Shown here piece by piece: positions 9,999-18,195 of a stretch of DNA of 64,000 nt. Origin of the DNA: Flavobacterium sp. 83. GTDB taxonomy: Bacteria > Bacteroidota > Bacteroidia > Flavobacteriales > Flavobacteriaceae. Location of the stretch: positions 2,852,001 through 2,916,000 of the forward strand of contig NZ_JQMS01000001.1 in NCBI RefSeq assembly GCF_000744835.1, given 5' to 3'. The notes under the pieces are model-generated. The model worked only from the letters and a program-made list of their open reading frames with translations, had not been told where the DNA came from and made no database searches. A program made the translations under genes and the position numbers. Numbering within the stretch: the first letter of the stretch is position 1; every line of letters begins with the position of its first letter.

Positions 9999-10066
9999 TG
10001 GTAGTGTATTGAGGTTTTCTGGGGGTAAACTTACAAAATTTGCACTATTAGTTTGGGAAACCTTTG

Positions 10067-10074
10067 TAACTTTG
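10067..10074 (+). promoter_or_regulatory. Candidate -7 box for the M1 peptidase gene
   Basis: TAACTTTG matches TAnnTTTG and lies 28 bp upstream of the ATG at 10103. TTTG motifs occur about 11 and 24 bp further upstream; neither has the ideal spacing. Confidence 0.45.
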
Positions 10075-10102
10075 GGAATCCTAGTTTTAACTTTTGGAAT
10101 CC

Positions 10103-12166
10103 ATGAAATATATTTTCCTCTTACTATCTGCCATAACATTCGCACAGCAAACCAAATCTGTAGATTTCAAAATCGTTCAAGGACAAATAACAATTAATCC
10201 GAAAGACAAATCCGTAAGAGGAGCGGTTAGTTATTGGTTTGATGTTTTAAATCCTATAGATACCATTAAAATCGATGCGCAAAATATGAATTTTACCGAT
10301 GTAGAATTGAATCAGAAACAAATTCAATTTACTACTGATGGAAAGCAAATTCTATTGATTTCAGCTTTTAAAAAAGGAACCAATAACATTAGTTTCAATT
10401 ATGTTGCTAAACCTAAGCAAGCGCTATATTTTGTTGGCTCTGAGGAAAAAGATAATGTGCAAATCTGGACGCAGGGACAAGGAAAAAATACCAGCAATTG
10501 GCTTCCAAGTTTTGATGATGTTAAGGAGAAAGTGATTTTTAGTTTGGAAGTAGTTGTTGATTCAAAATGCCAAGTGATTTCAAACGGATTTTTAAAAAGC
10601 AAAGTAAATAACAATTCGATGACCTATTGGAAATTTAACATGCAAAAACCAATGAGTTCTTATTTGCTAATGCTTGCCATCGGGAAATTTGAAAAACAAA
10701 TACAAAGTTCAAATTCGGGGATTCCATTAGAAATGTATTATGAACCGAAAGACAAATCTAAATTTGAACCCACCTATCGCTATTCTAAGGAATTATTTAA
10801 TTTTTTGGAAAAAGAAATAGGAGTAAAGTATCCTTGGGGAATTTATAAACAAGCTCCTGTTCGGGAATTTTTGTACGCCGGAATGGAAAATACTTCAGCA
10901 ACATTATTTTCTACGCGCTATGTGGTAGATTCTATAGCTTTTGAAGATCGAAGTTATACCAATGTAAATGCACATGAATTGGCGCACCAATGGTTTGGAA
11001 ATTTGGTCACTGCCGAAAGCAGTAAACACCATTGGCTGCAGGAAGGGTTTGCAACCTATTATGCGTTACTGGCTGAGAAGGAAATTTACGGGGAAGATTA
11101 TTTTTATTCCAAATTATATGAATCGGCTCAACAATTAAAATTTGCTTCCAGAAGCGATACAATTCCTGTTTTGAATGCCAAAGCGAGTTCGTTGTCTTTC
11201 TATCAAAAAGGCGCTTGGGCACTTTTTGTTTTACACGAAGCAATAGGAGATAAAGCATTTAAAAAAGCTGTAAAAAGTTACTTGAAAAAGCATTCGTTTG
11301 AAACCGTAAATACACAAGATTTCTTTGCGGAAATAAAAAAAGTATCTGATTATAACTTGAATAAATTTAGTAAAGTATGGCTTGAATCAACTGTTTTTAA
11401 TACGCAACAGGCTAATATTTTGTTGAATAAAAATAAATCAATTCAAGTGTTATTTGAAGTAGAAAAATTAAAAAATAAACCGTTGTCTGAGAAAGAAGAT
11501 TTTTTCGCGAAAACGTTACAATCGGATGTTTATTTTGCGGTTAAAGAAGCAATTGTTAATCAATTAAAACTAGAGAAATTCGAAGATAAAGTCGCACTTT
11601 TAAGCCTGGCTTTGGCTACTAAAAACGTACAAGTTCGCCAAGCAGTTGCGGCATCATTAAATGAAATTCCAGAAAGTTTTAGAACACAATATGAAACTTT
11701 ACTCGACGATATGTCCTATCAAACACAGGAAATTGCGTTATATAATTTGTGGAATAATTTTCCTGGGAAGCGCACTGAATATTTAGATAAGTCAAAAAAT
11801 TGGCAAGGTTTCAATGATTATAATTTAAGAACACTTTGGTTGTCTCTGGCATTATCCACGGATGATTATGGTACTGATAAAGAAGCTTTGATAAACGAAT
11901 TAATCAATTATTCATCATCAAATTATGAAGCTAATACAAGACAAAATGCTTTAGAGAAACTACTTGCTTTTAATATAATCAATGACGAAGTATTACAAAA
12001 TTTAGTCAATGCAACCACACATCATATGTGGCAATTTTCGAAATTTGGAAGGGATAGTATCAGGAAACTGCTTAAAAATAAGGAAATGAGAGTTTCATTC
12101 GAAAGAATTTTGCTTAATTTAAATGAAATTGAGCAATTTCAATTGAATCGATTATTGAAAGAATAA
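10103..12166 (+). CDS. M1 family metallopeptidase (aminopeptidase N-like), exported
   Basis: Zinc aminopeptidase, probably in the periplasm or on the cell surface. It has 687 residues. The signal peptide MKYIFLLLSAITFAQQ supports the ATG at 10103 over a TTG 9 bp upstream. The aminopeptidase motif AGMEN (in place of GAMEN) precedes the zinc site HELAHQWFGN, and the third zinc ligand lies in WLQEGFATYYALL, giving HExxH-18-E. The C-terminal third is helical and HEAT-like. It is divergent from the PP-loop ATPase gene, and their upstream regions overlap. Confidence 0.93.
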   Translation: MKYIFLLLSAITFAQQTKSVDFKIVQGQITINPKDKSVRGAVSYWFDVLNPIDTIKIDAQNMNFTDVELNQKQIQFTTDGKQILLISAFKKGTNNISFNYVAKPKQALYFVGSEEKDNVQIWTQGQGKNTSNWLPSFDDVKEKVIFSLEVVVDSKCQVISNGFLKSKVNNNSMTYWKFNMQKPMSSYLLMLAIGKFEKQIQSSNSGIPLEMYYEPKDKSKFEPTYRYSKELFNFLEKEIGVKYPWGIYKQAPVREFLYAGMENTSATLFSTRYVVDSIAFEDRSYTNVNAHELAHQWFGNLVTAESSKHHWLQEGFATYYALLAEKEIYGEDYFYSKLYESAQQLKFASRSDTIPVLNAKASSLSFYQKGAWALFVLHEAIGDKAFKKAVKSYLKKHSFETVNTQDFFAEIKKVSDYNLNKFSKVWLESTVFNTQQANILLNKNKSIQVLFEVEKLKNKPLSEKEDFFAKTLQSDVYFAVKEAIVNQLKLEKFEDKVALLSLALATKNVQVRQAVAASLNEIPESFRTQYETLLDDMSYQTQEIALYNLWNNFPGKRTEYLDKSKNWQGFNDYNLRTLWLSLALSTDDYGTDKEALINELINYSSSNYEANTRQNALEKLLAFNIINDEVLQNLVNATTHHMWQFSKFGRDSIRKLLKNKEMRVSFERILLNLNEIEQFQLNRLLKE

Positions 12167-12195
12167 AAGTTCATTTAAGAAATGGTACTAATATC

Positions 12196-12717
12196 CTACC
12201 ACAATTGTCCAACTTCATTTTTGATATACGCTAAAGCAGCATTACTTGGAGATTGTTTTTCCATTAAATCATTCAAAAGCACTTCACGCAATTTGTCCGC
12301 ACTATCCACACGATCACTCATATTTGCTTTGCGAATCATTTGAATGGTAGCATTTTTTGCTGTTACAATAATGGTCCAACATTCATCAGACATATAAATT
12401 TGCTGTGTCAAATTATGTTCAAACTCCTGTTCGATTTGTGCAATTATAAGATTTTCATAATCATTTTTATCCTGTGAAAGAGGAGAAATTCGAATCAATA
12501 ATTTGGTAGGATTGATTCGTTCCATATACAATGTCATGCGTTCAAATGCTTGTAAGCGCAAGGGCAAAGCGTTTTTTTGTGCCTCTTTGTTTAATAAATA
12601 ACGGCGTCTTCCTTCTTCGTTTTTGGTATGTAGATCAAAAAAATAATAGGCCACAACCCCTGTAACAACTGCTGGTAAAGTATAACTTAATAATTCTATA
12701 ATTGGTAATGATTCCAT
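12196..12717 (-). CDS. Conserved Bacteroidota protein of unknown function with one N-terminal membrane segment
   Basis: I do not recognise a named function. It has 173 residues. A single hydrophobic segment (about residues 8-27, LLSYTLPAVVTGVVAYYFF) is followed by a charged cytosolic region with LPLRLQAFERMTLYMERINP and LIAQIEQEFEHNLTQQIYMS. Proteins of this shape are common in Flavobacteria next to housekeeping genes. It converges with the M1 peptidase gene (29 bp between stops) and is divergent from the permease gene. Confidence 0.8.
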   Translation of the reverse strand: MESLPIIELLSYTLPAVVTGVVAYYFFDLHTKNEEGRRRYLLNKEAQKNALPLRLQAFERMTLYMERINPTKLLIRISPLSQDKNDYENLIIAQIEQEFEHNLTQQIYMSDECWTIIVTAKNATIQMIRKANMSDRVDSADKLREVLLNDLMEKQSPSNAALAYIKNEVGQLW

Positions 12718-12848
12718 TTTTATTTTAAAATTTAGTAAAGCAAAAATATACTTTTTTGACTACAAATCAACTTGATTTTATTAGCAATAAAGCAATTCGA
12801 ATAGTATTTTTACCATTTCTTCCGGATTATTTAATATCGACAATTAGA

Positions 12849-13616
12849 ATGGAAACGTACATATTGGTTTTACTTTGTTTAGCCGCTTTTGCTGCAGGAT
12901 TTATAGATGCGATTGTAGGCGGCGGCGGACTGATACAAACACCTATGGGCTTGATATTATTGCCTAATTTACCAGTTTCAACAGTAATTGGAACCTTGAA
13001 AGTTCCTGCTTTTAGCGGTACTTCTTTTGCAGCCTATCAATATCTTAAAAAGGTTGATATGAACTGGAAATTGCTAGGAATTATGATGCTTTTGGCTTTT
13101 CCGTCTGCATTTTTAGGTTCTACATTATTGACGTATGTAAGTAATGATTTCATGAAGCCATTATTACTTGTTGTGCTTTCATTTTTAGTAGTTTATACCT
13201 ACGCAAAGAAAAATTTTGGGCAACATATTGAAAAAACACATTCTCCCAGAACACAAATCTTAAATGCTATAGGAATCAGTTTTGTAGTTGGCTTATACGA
13301 TGGATTTATTGGTCCTGGAACAGGTAGCTTTCTTGTGGTTGCATTTATCGCTATTATGGGATTCGATTTTTTGCATGCTTCCGCAAATGCTAAAATGGTG
13401 AATCTATCGACGAACTTTGGTTCTATTTGTCTGTTTATTTTGAAAGGTAAAATCATTTGGGCAATAGCACTGCCAATGGCTGCTAGTAATGCTTTTGGTG
13501 GATGGATTGGAGCAAAACTAGCTATAAACAAAGGAAATAGTTTTATTCGAATTTTCTTTTTGGTGGTTGTAATCGGTACATTAATCCGTTTTGCTTATGA
13601 TGTGTTTTTTAAATAA
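12849..13616 (+). CDS. TauE/SafE family sulfite/organosulfonate exporter-like membrane protein
   Basis: Multi-pass permease of the TSUP family, whose members move sulfur-containing or organic anions. The substrate here is unknown. The start METYILVLLCLAAFAAGFIDAIVGGGG is the family signature, and a second copy of the motif, GLYDGFIGPGTGSF, lies mid-protein, reflecting the internal duplication of the family. About 7-8 hydrophobic segments. An upstream in-frame TTG at 12756 would add 31 residues that do not look coding, so I placed the start at the ATG at 12849 (255 residues). Confidence 0.88.
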   Translation: METYILVLLCLAAFAAGFIDAIVGGGGLIQTPMGLILLPNLPVSTVIGTLKVPAFSGTSFAAYQYLKKVDMNWKLLGIMMLLAFPSAFLGSTLLTYVSNDFMKPLLLVVLSFLVVYTYAKKNFGQHIEKTHSPRTQILNAIGISFVVGLYDGFIGPGTGSFLVVAFIAIMGFDFLHASANAKMVNLSTNFGSICLFILKGKIIWAIALPMAASNAFGGWIGAKLAINKGNSFIRIFFLVVVIGTLIRFAYDVFFK

Positions 13617-13703
13617 TAAATACAGAATATCTTATTAAAAACAATTGTAAAATGAATTAGTCAATTGTTGATTTTTGGTACTAAAAACCTCATTCAAAAT
13701 CGC

Positions 13704-13711
13704 TATTTTTG
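13704..13711 (+). promoter_or_regulatory. Candidate -7 box for the UvrD/PcrA helicase gene
   Basis: TATTTTTG fits TAnnTTTG and lies 23 bp before the ATG at 13735. Confidence 0.45.
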
Positions 13712-13734
13712 CATAATATAATTTAAAAATTTCC

Positions 13735-16071
13735 ATGCATAAATATATCGATCAACTTAACGAAGCGCAACGCGAACCCGTTTTACAAAAAGACGGTCCT
13801 ATGATCATTATTGCAGGAGCTGGTTCCGGTAAAACGCGGGTTTTGACTATCAGAATTGCTTATTTGATGCATCAGGGAATAGACGCATTTAGCATTCTTT
13901 CGCTGACTTTTACCAACAAAGCAGCACGAGAAATGAAAAAACGTATCTCTGATATTGTAGGTGCTGGCGAAGCTAAAAACCTTTGGATGGGAACTTTTCA
14001 CTCGGTTTTTGCTCGAATTCTTCGTTCTGAGGCGGAACATTTGGGCTATCCTTCGAATTTTACCATTTACGATTCTCAAGATTCACTTCGGGCCATTTCT
14101 GGAATTATCAAAGAAATGCAATTGGATAGAGATGTGTACAAACCAAAACAGGTTTTAAGCAGGATTTCTAATTTCAAAAATAGTTTGATTACGGTAAAAG
14201 CCTATTTCAATGATCCTGATTTACAAGAAGCCGATGCGATGTCTAAAAAGCCTCGAATGGGCGAAATTTATCAAAATTATGTAGACCGGTGTTTCAAAGC
14301 GGGAGCGATGGATTTTGATGATTTATTATTAAAAACCAATGAGTTGCTGACTCGTTTCCCGGAAGTTTTAGCGAAATATCAAAACCGTTTCCGTTACATA
14401 TTAGTCGATGAGTACCAAGATACGAATCACTCACAATATTTAATTGTTAGAGCGTTATCAGATAAATTTCAGAATATTTGCGTGGTAGGTGATGATGCAC
14501 AAAGTATTTATGCGTTTCGAGGTGCCAATATCAACAACATCCTGAATTTCCAAAAAGATTATGAAGGGGTGAAAACCTTTCGATTGGAACAGAATTACCG
14601 TTCGACAAAAAACATTGTGGAAGCGGCGAATACTATCATCGATAAAAATAAAGTTAAACTTGATAAAATAGTTTGGACAGCCAATGATTTTGGTCCAAAA
14701 ATAAAAGTACACCGCAGTTTAACGGATAACGAGGAAGGTCGTTTCGTGGCAAGTACCATTTGGGAGCAAAAAATGCAAAATCAGTTGCCAAACGGCGCAT
14801 TTGCTATTTTGTATCGTACTAATGCACAATCTCGTGCGATGGAAGATGCTTTGAGAAAGAGAGACATTCCATACCGAATATATGGTGGGCTTTCTTTTTA
14901 TCAAAGAAAAGAAGTGAAGGATGTGCTGTGTTATTTACGATTGGTAATCAATCCAAAAGATGAGGAAGCTTTGGTTCGCGTAATCAATTATCCGGCTCGT
15001 GGAATTGGGAATACAACAATTGAAAAATTAACAATTGCCGCTAATCATTACAAGCGTTCGATATTTGAAGTGATGCAAAACATTGAACGAATCGACTTAA
15101 AATTAAACTCGGGAACAAAACAGAAACTTCTTGATTTTGTGACTATGATTCAGAGTTTTCAAGCCATAAATGAAAATCAGGATGCTTTTTATCTTGCTGA
15201 TCATGTTGCCAAAAAAACAGGATTGGTACAAGAATTAAAGAAAGATGCGACTCCGGAAGGAATGGCTAAAATCCAAAATATCGAAGAATTATTAAACGGT
15301 ATCAAGGATTTTACTGAAGGACAAAAAGAAGTTGACGGTGCTCGAGGTGCATTAGCTGAGTTTATGGAAGATGTGGCTTTGGCAACAGATTTAGATAAAG
15401 ATACCAGCGATGAAGATCGTGTGGCATTAATGACGATTCACTTGGCTAAAGGATTGGAATTCCCTCACGTTTTTGTGGTAGGAATGGAAGAGGATTTATT
15501 TCCTAGTGCCATGAGTATGAGTACCAGAAGCGAACTGGAAGAAGAAAGACGTTTATTTTATGTAGCTTTGACAAGAGCGGAACATCAAGCGTATTTGACC
15601 TATGCGCAATCGCGTTACCGTTGGGGAAAATTGACTGATAGTGAACCTTCGCGTTTTATTGAGGAAATCGACAGTCAGTATTTAGAATATATGACACCAC
15701 CGGAGAATAATTATCGTTATAAACCAATGATTGACAGTGATATTTTTGGTGATGTGGATAAATCCAAATTGCGTTTGGCAAAACCAATAGGAAGTACACC
15801 ACCAAAACAGGTTACAAATAACGAACCCAAAGCAGATATAAACGTTAGGAAACTGAAACCAATGTCCAATACAAATGCATCTTCAGGAGCTGCTAATTTA
15901 TTTGATAATAAACTGGTTGCCGGAAATATAGTGATGCACGAACGATTTGGAAAAGGGCAAGTTATCAACATGGAAGGCGTTGGCGCTGATAAAAAAGCGG
16001 AAATCAAGTTTGAAGTGGGCGGAATTAAAAAATTATTATTGCGATTTGCAAAACTGGATATTATAGGATAG
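13735..16071 (+). CDS. UvrD/PcrA-type ATP-dependent DNA helicase (SF1A)
   Basis: 3'-5' helicase for excision repair and removal of proteins from DNA. It has 778 residues. Motif order is complete: Q-motif LNEAQREPV, Walker A AGAGSGKTRVL (about residue 28), Ia TFTNKAAREMKKR, motif II VDEYQDTNHSQY, motif III GDDAQSIYAFRGA, motif IV RLEQNYRST, motif V TIHLAKGLEFPHVFVVG and motif VI EERRLFYVALTRA. The C-terminal tail (GNIVMHERFGKGQVINMEG) is the Tudor-like RNA-polymerase-binding domain of PcrA/UvrD. The GIY-YIG element starts a few bases after its stop codon. Confidence 0.96.
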   Translation: MHKYIDQLNEAQREPVLQKDGPMIIIAGAGSGKTRVLTIRIAYLMHQGIDAFSILSLTFTNKAAREMKKRISDIVGAGEAKNLWMGTFHSVFARILRSEAEHLGYPSNFTIYDSQDSLRAISGIIKEMQLDRDVYKPKQVLSRISNFKNSLITVKAYFNDPDLQEADAMSKKPRMGEIYQNYVDRCFKAGAMDFDDLLLKTNELLTRFPEVLAKYQNRFRYILVDEYQDTNHSQYLIVRALSDKFQNICVVGDDAQSIYAFRGANINNILNFQKDYEGVKTFRLEQNYRSTKNIVEAANTIIDKNKVKLDKIVWTANDFGPKIKVHRSLTDNEEGRFVASTIWEQKMQNQLPNGAFAILYRTNAQSRAMEDALRKRDIPYRIYGGLSFYQRKEVKDVLCYLRLVINPKDEEALVRVINYPARGIGNTTIEKLTIAANHYKRSIFEVMQNIERIDLKLNSGTKQKLLDFVTMIQSFQAINENQDAFYLADHVAKKTGLVQELKKDATPEGMAKIQNIEELLNGIKDFTEGQKEVDGARGALAEFMEDVALATDLDKDTSDEDRVALMTIHLAKGLEFPHVFVVGMEEDLFPSAMSMSTRSELEEERRLFYVALTRAEHQAYLTYAQSRYRWGKLTDSEPSRFIEEIDSQYLEYMTPPENNYRYKPMIDSDIFGDVDKSKLRLAKPIGSTPPKQVTNNEPKADINVRKLKPMSNTNASSGAANLFDNKLVAGNIVMHERFGKGQVINMEGVGADKKAEIKFEVGGIKKLLLRFAKLDIIG

Positions 16072-16080
16072 TATTCAAGG

Positions 16081-16143
16081 TTTTTTCACGTCTGTTCGAG
16101 TGTTTTTTGTGGAGAGAAACGGAACAAAAAATGTATCGAGAAC
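16081..16143 (+). repeat. Left inverted repeat of the GIY-YIG element (copy A)
   Basis: Imperfect palindromic repeat starting about 10 bp after the helicase stop. Order on the plus strand: TTCGAGTG (16095-16102), an 8-bp stem TTTTTTGT/ACAAAAAA (16103-16110 and 16124-16131) around a purine-rich loop, then TGTATCGAGAA (16132-16142). The same order of blocks occurs in reverse orientation at 16507-16576, so the two copies face each other across the GIY-YIG gene. Confidence 0.7.
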
Positions 16144-16178
16144 TATTTTAACAAAAATTATTATTGTGAAGAAATAAT

Positions 16179-16469
16179 ATGAAACAGTCTTACGTATATA
16201 TTTTAAAATGTTCTGACAATTCTTATTATACTGGAGTTACAAGTAATTTAACCCAAAGACTTTTTCAGCACGAAACAGGTTTCTATCCGGATTGTTATGC
16301 CACAAACAAAAGACCTATTGAACTGGTTTATTATTGTAAATTTACAGATATTAATTTTGCAATAGATATTGAGAAAAAAATTAAAAAATGGTCAAGAGTA
16401 AAAAAAGAAGCATTGATTAATGAAGAGTATGACAAACTTCCTAATTTAGCAAAGAAAAGTTTTATATAA
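16179..16469 (+). CDS. Small GIY-YIG nuclease domain protein
   Basis: Single-domain GIY-YIG protein of 96 residues. The two halves of the signature appear as YVYILKC and YYTGVTS, followed by the catalytic arginine region NLTQRLFQHETG and the metal-binding glutamate in AIDIEKKIKKWSR. Stand-alone proteins of this size are common in Bacteroidota, and their biological substrate is not established. Inverted structured repeats flank the gene on both sides, suggesting a nuclease-linked mobile unit. The gene has an AAGAA-rich leader but no clear promoter. Confidence 0.9.
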   Translation: MKQSYVYILKCSDNSYYTGVTSNLTQRLFQHETGFYPDCYATNKRPIELVYYCKFTDINFAIDIEKKIKKWSRVKKEALINEEYDKLPNLAKKSFI

Positions 16470-16506
16470 CTATCGAAATTCCGAGGACTAATAAACTTTT
16501 AAATGC

Positions 16507-16576
16507 TTCTCGATACAATTTTTAATAGTAAAGCTGTCGCATTACTATTAAAAATCACTCGAAGTGACGGAAAAAT
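16507..16576 (-). repeat. Right inverted repeat of the GIY-YIG element (copy B)
   Basis: Reverse-oriented partner of the repeat at 16081-16143. Read on the plus strand it begins TTCTCGATACA (16507-16517), then has a 14-bp perfect stem (ATTTTTAATAGTAA at 16518-16531, complement at 16542-16555) around a 10-nt loop, then CACTCGAAGTGACGG (16556-16570). The flanks match copy A almost base for base, while the stem sequence differs. The 3' end is 16-22 bp from the next gene. Confidence 0.72.
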
Positions 16577-16591
16577 AATAAAATAAAAAAA

Positions 16592-17212
16592 ATGGCTCAA
16601 TTTATAAAAATATACGAAGATAAACCCAATGAAGCAGCAATTGCCAAAGTGGTTAAGGTTTTAAAAGAAGGTGGGTTGGTGATTTATCCAACGGATACCG
16701 TTTATGGTCTGGGTTGTGATATTACTAATACCAAGGCTTTGGAACGCATTGCCAAGATTAAAGGAATTAAGCTGGAAAAAGCTAATTTTTCCTTCATTTG
16801 CCATGATTTGAGCAATATATCCGATTATGTGAAGCAAATTGACACAGCTACTTTTAAATTGCTAAAAAGAGCTTTACCCGGTCCATATACTTTCATTTTA
16901 CCTGGAAACAATAACTTGCCTAAAGAATTTAAAAAGAAAACGACTGTCGGAATTCGGGTTCCCGATAACTCAATAGCACTCGAAATTGTTCGTCAATTAG
17001 GAAATCCTATTGTTTCAACTTCAATTCACGATGAGGATGATGTGATAGAATATACCACAGATCCAGAGCTTATTTTTGAGAAATGGCAAAACCTCGTAGA
17101 TGTTGTTATTGATGGTGGCTATGGTGATAATATAGGTTCTACTATTATTGATTTGTCTGGTGATGAGCCTATTGTAGTAAGAGAAGGAAAAGGAAGTTTG
17201 GATATTTTGTAG
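16592..17212 (+). CDS. YrdC/Sua5/YciO family protein (L-threonylcarbamoyladenylate synthase-like)
   Basis: The family makes threonylcarbamoyl-AMP from threonine, bicarbonate and ATP for the tRNA t6A modification. It has 206 residues, the length of the single-domain YrdC/YciO type without a C-terminal Sua5 domain. Motifs: GGLVIYPTDTVYGLGCD (about residues 28-44), LKRALPGPYTFILPG and TTVGIRVPDN, then NPIVSTSIH. The phrase KANFSFICHDL is closer to the YciO branch, so the precise enzymatic role is uncertain. TsaE, another t6A factor, is encoded at 28854-29261. Confidence 0.88.
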   Translation: MAQFIKIYEDKPNEAAIAKVVKVLKEGGLVIYPTDTVYGLGCDITNTKALERIAKIKGIKLEKANFSFICHDLSNISDYVKQIDTATFKLLKRALPGPYTFILPGNNNLPKEFKKKTTVGIRVPDNSIALEIVRQLGNPIVSTSIHDEDDVIEYTTDPELIFEKWQNLVDVVIDGGYGDNIGSTIIDLSGDEPIVVREGKGSLDIL

Positions 17213-17255
17213 ATTTTAGATTATGAATACTAAATATCTTTATAAATAAATGCAT

Positions 17256-17290
17256 AAAAAAAACGTCTTGATTTCTCAAGACGTTTTTTT
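17256..17290. terminator. Bidirectional terminator between the YrdC and OmpA-like genes
   Basis: Stem AAACGTCTTGA with its complement around a TTTC loop, A-run before and T-run after. It lies between convergent genes, so it can serve both strands. Confidence 0.85.
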
Positions 17291-17308
17291 ATGAAATCTC
17301 TCAACTGA

Positions 17309-18142
17309 TTATTTTTGTTGTTTTTTCATTTCTTTTTCAATCATATCATAGAATTGATCGATTTTAGGCAATACAACAATACGAGTTCTTCTGTTACGTG
17401 CTCTGTTTTCGGCTGAATAATTAGCAACTAAAGGAACGTATGAACTTCTTCCCGCAGCAATTAATTGTTCCGGTTTAACACCTAATTGATTCGTTAATAC
17501 ACGGATAATAGAAGTAGAACGTTTCACACTTAAATCCCAGTTATCCAATAAAACACCATTTCCAATGTAAGGAACACTATCCGTGTGCCCTTCAATCATA
17601 CATTCGAAATCAGGTTTGTCATTAACAACTTTAGCTACCTTCGCCAAAACTGCTTTTGCTCTGTCAGTTACATCATAACTTCCAGTTTTAAATAACAATT
17701 TGTCTGCAATAGAGATAAATACAACTCCTTTTTCAACATTTATTTCGATATCCGGATCAGAAATTCCAACAGCACTTTTTAAACTAGTAACAACAGCAAG
17801 CGTAACGCTGTCTTTTTTAGTTAATGCATCTTGCATTCTACTGATTTTTAAATCTTTTTCTTTGATAGTTTCTAAAGCTTTCTCAATGTTTTCGGCACCT
17901 TTAGTAGTCAATACAGTCATGTCTTTAGATGTATTGATTAGTGTTTGATTGTGTTCTTTTAAACCCGCAACAGTAGCAGAAAGTCCCGCTTTTTCTTCTA
18001 AGCATGAATTTAATTTTACGGTAGCAGAATTCAATAAATCTTGAGTTTCTTTATTTTTTGCTTCTAAATCGGTATATTTCTTTTTAGAAACACAAGAAGT
18101 TAAAAGTGCCAATACGGATAAGGCGATTACGATTTTTCTCAT
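17309..18142 (-). CDS. OmpA/MotB family outer membrane lipoprotein
   Basis: Peptidoglycan-associated protein. It has 277 residues. The lipoprotein signal MRKIVIALSVLALLTSC has the lipobox LTSC with the acylated Cys at residue 17. A coiled-coil region (about residues 25-110, rich in E, K and L) follows, then a C-terminal OmpA domain with MIEGHTDSVPYIGNG, NWDLSVKRSTSIIRVL and the peptidoglycan-binding NRARNRRTRIVVLP. This matches the MotB/OmpA-like proteins of Flavobacteria. It stands alone and ends at the bidirectional terminator. Confidence 0.92.
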   Translation of the reverse strand: MRKIVIALSVLALLTSCVSKKKYTDLEAKNKETQDLLNSATVKLNSCLEEKAGLSATVAGLKEHNQTLINTSKDMTVLTTKGAENIEKALETIKEKDLKISRMQDALTKKDSVTLAVVTSLKSAVGISDPDIEINVEKGVVFISIADKLLFKTGSYDVTDRAKAVLAKVAKVVNDKPDFECMIEGHTDSVPYIGNGVLLDNWDLSVKRSTSIIRVLTNQLGVKPEQLIAAGRSSYVPLVANYSAENRARNRRTRIVVLPKIDQFYDMIEKEMKKQQK

Positions 18143-18172
18143 AAAATGTTTAATTTAATTAGACGTGAATTA

Positions 18173-18180
18173 CAAACTTA
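18173..18180 (-). promoter_or_regulatory. Candidate -7 box for the OmpA-like gene
   Basis: Minus strand TAAGTTTG, a good TAnnTTTG match, about 30 bp upstream of the ATG at 18142. Confidence 0.45.
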
Positions 18181-18195
18181 GTTTTTAATAGTTAT

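Noticed and set aside
9999..10145. N-terminal extension of the PP-loop ATPase frame to the ATG at 10145
   Set aside because: The 49 extra residues do not resemble the family and overlap the divergent peptidase start and promoter; the TTG at 9998 gives the normal N-terminus.
13199..13531. Minus-strand open frame of 110 codons inside the TauE/SafE-like gene
   Set aside because: Hydrophobic shadow of a membrane protein, not a gene.
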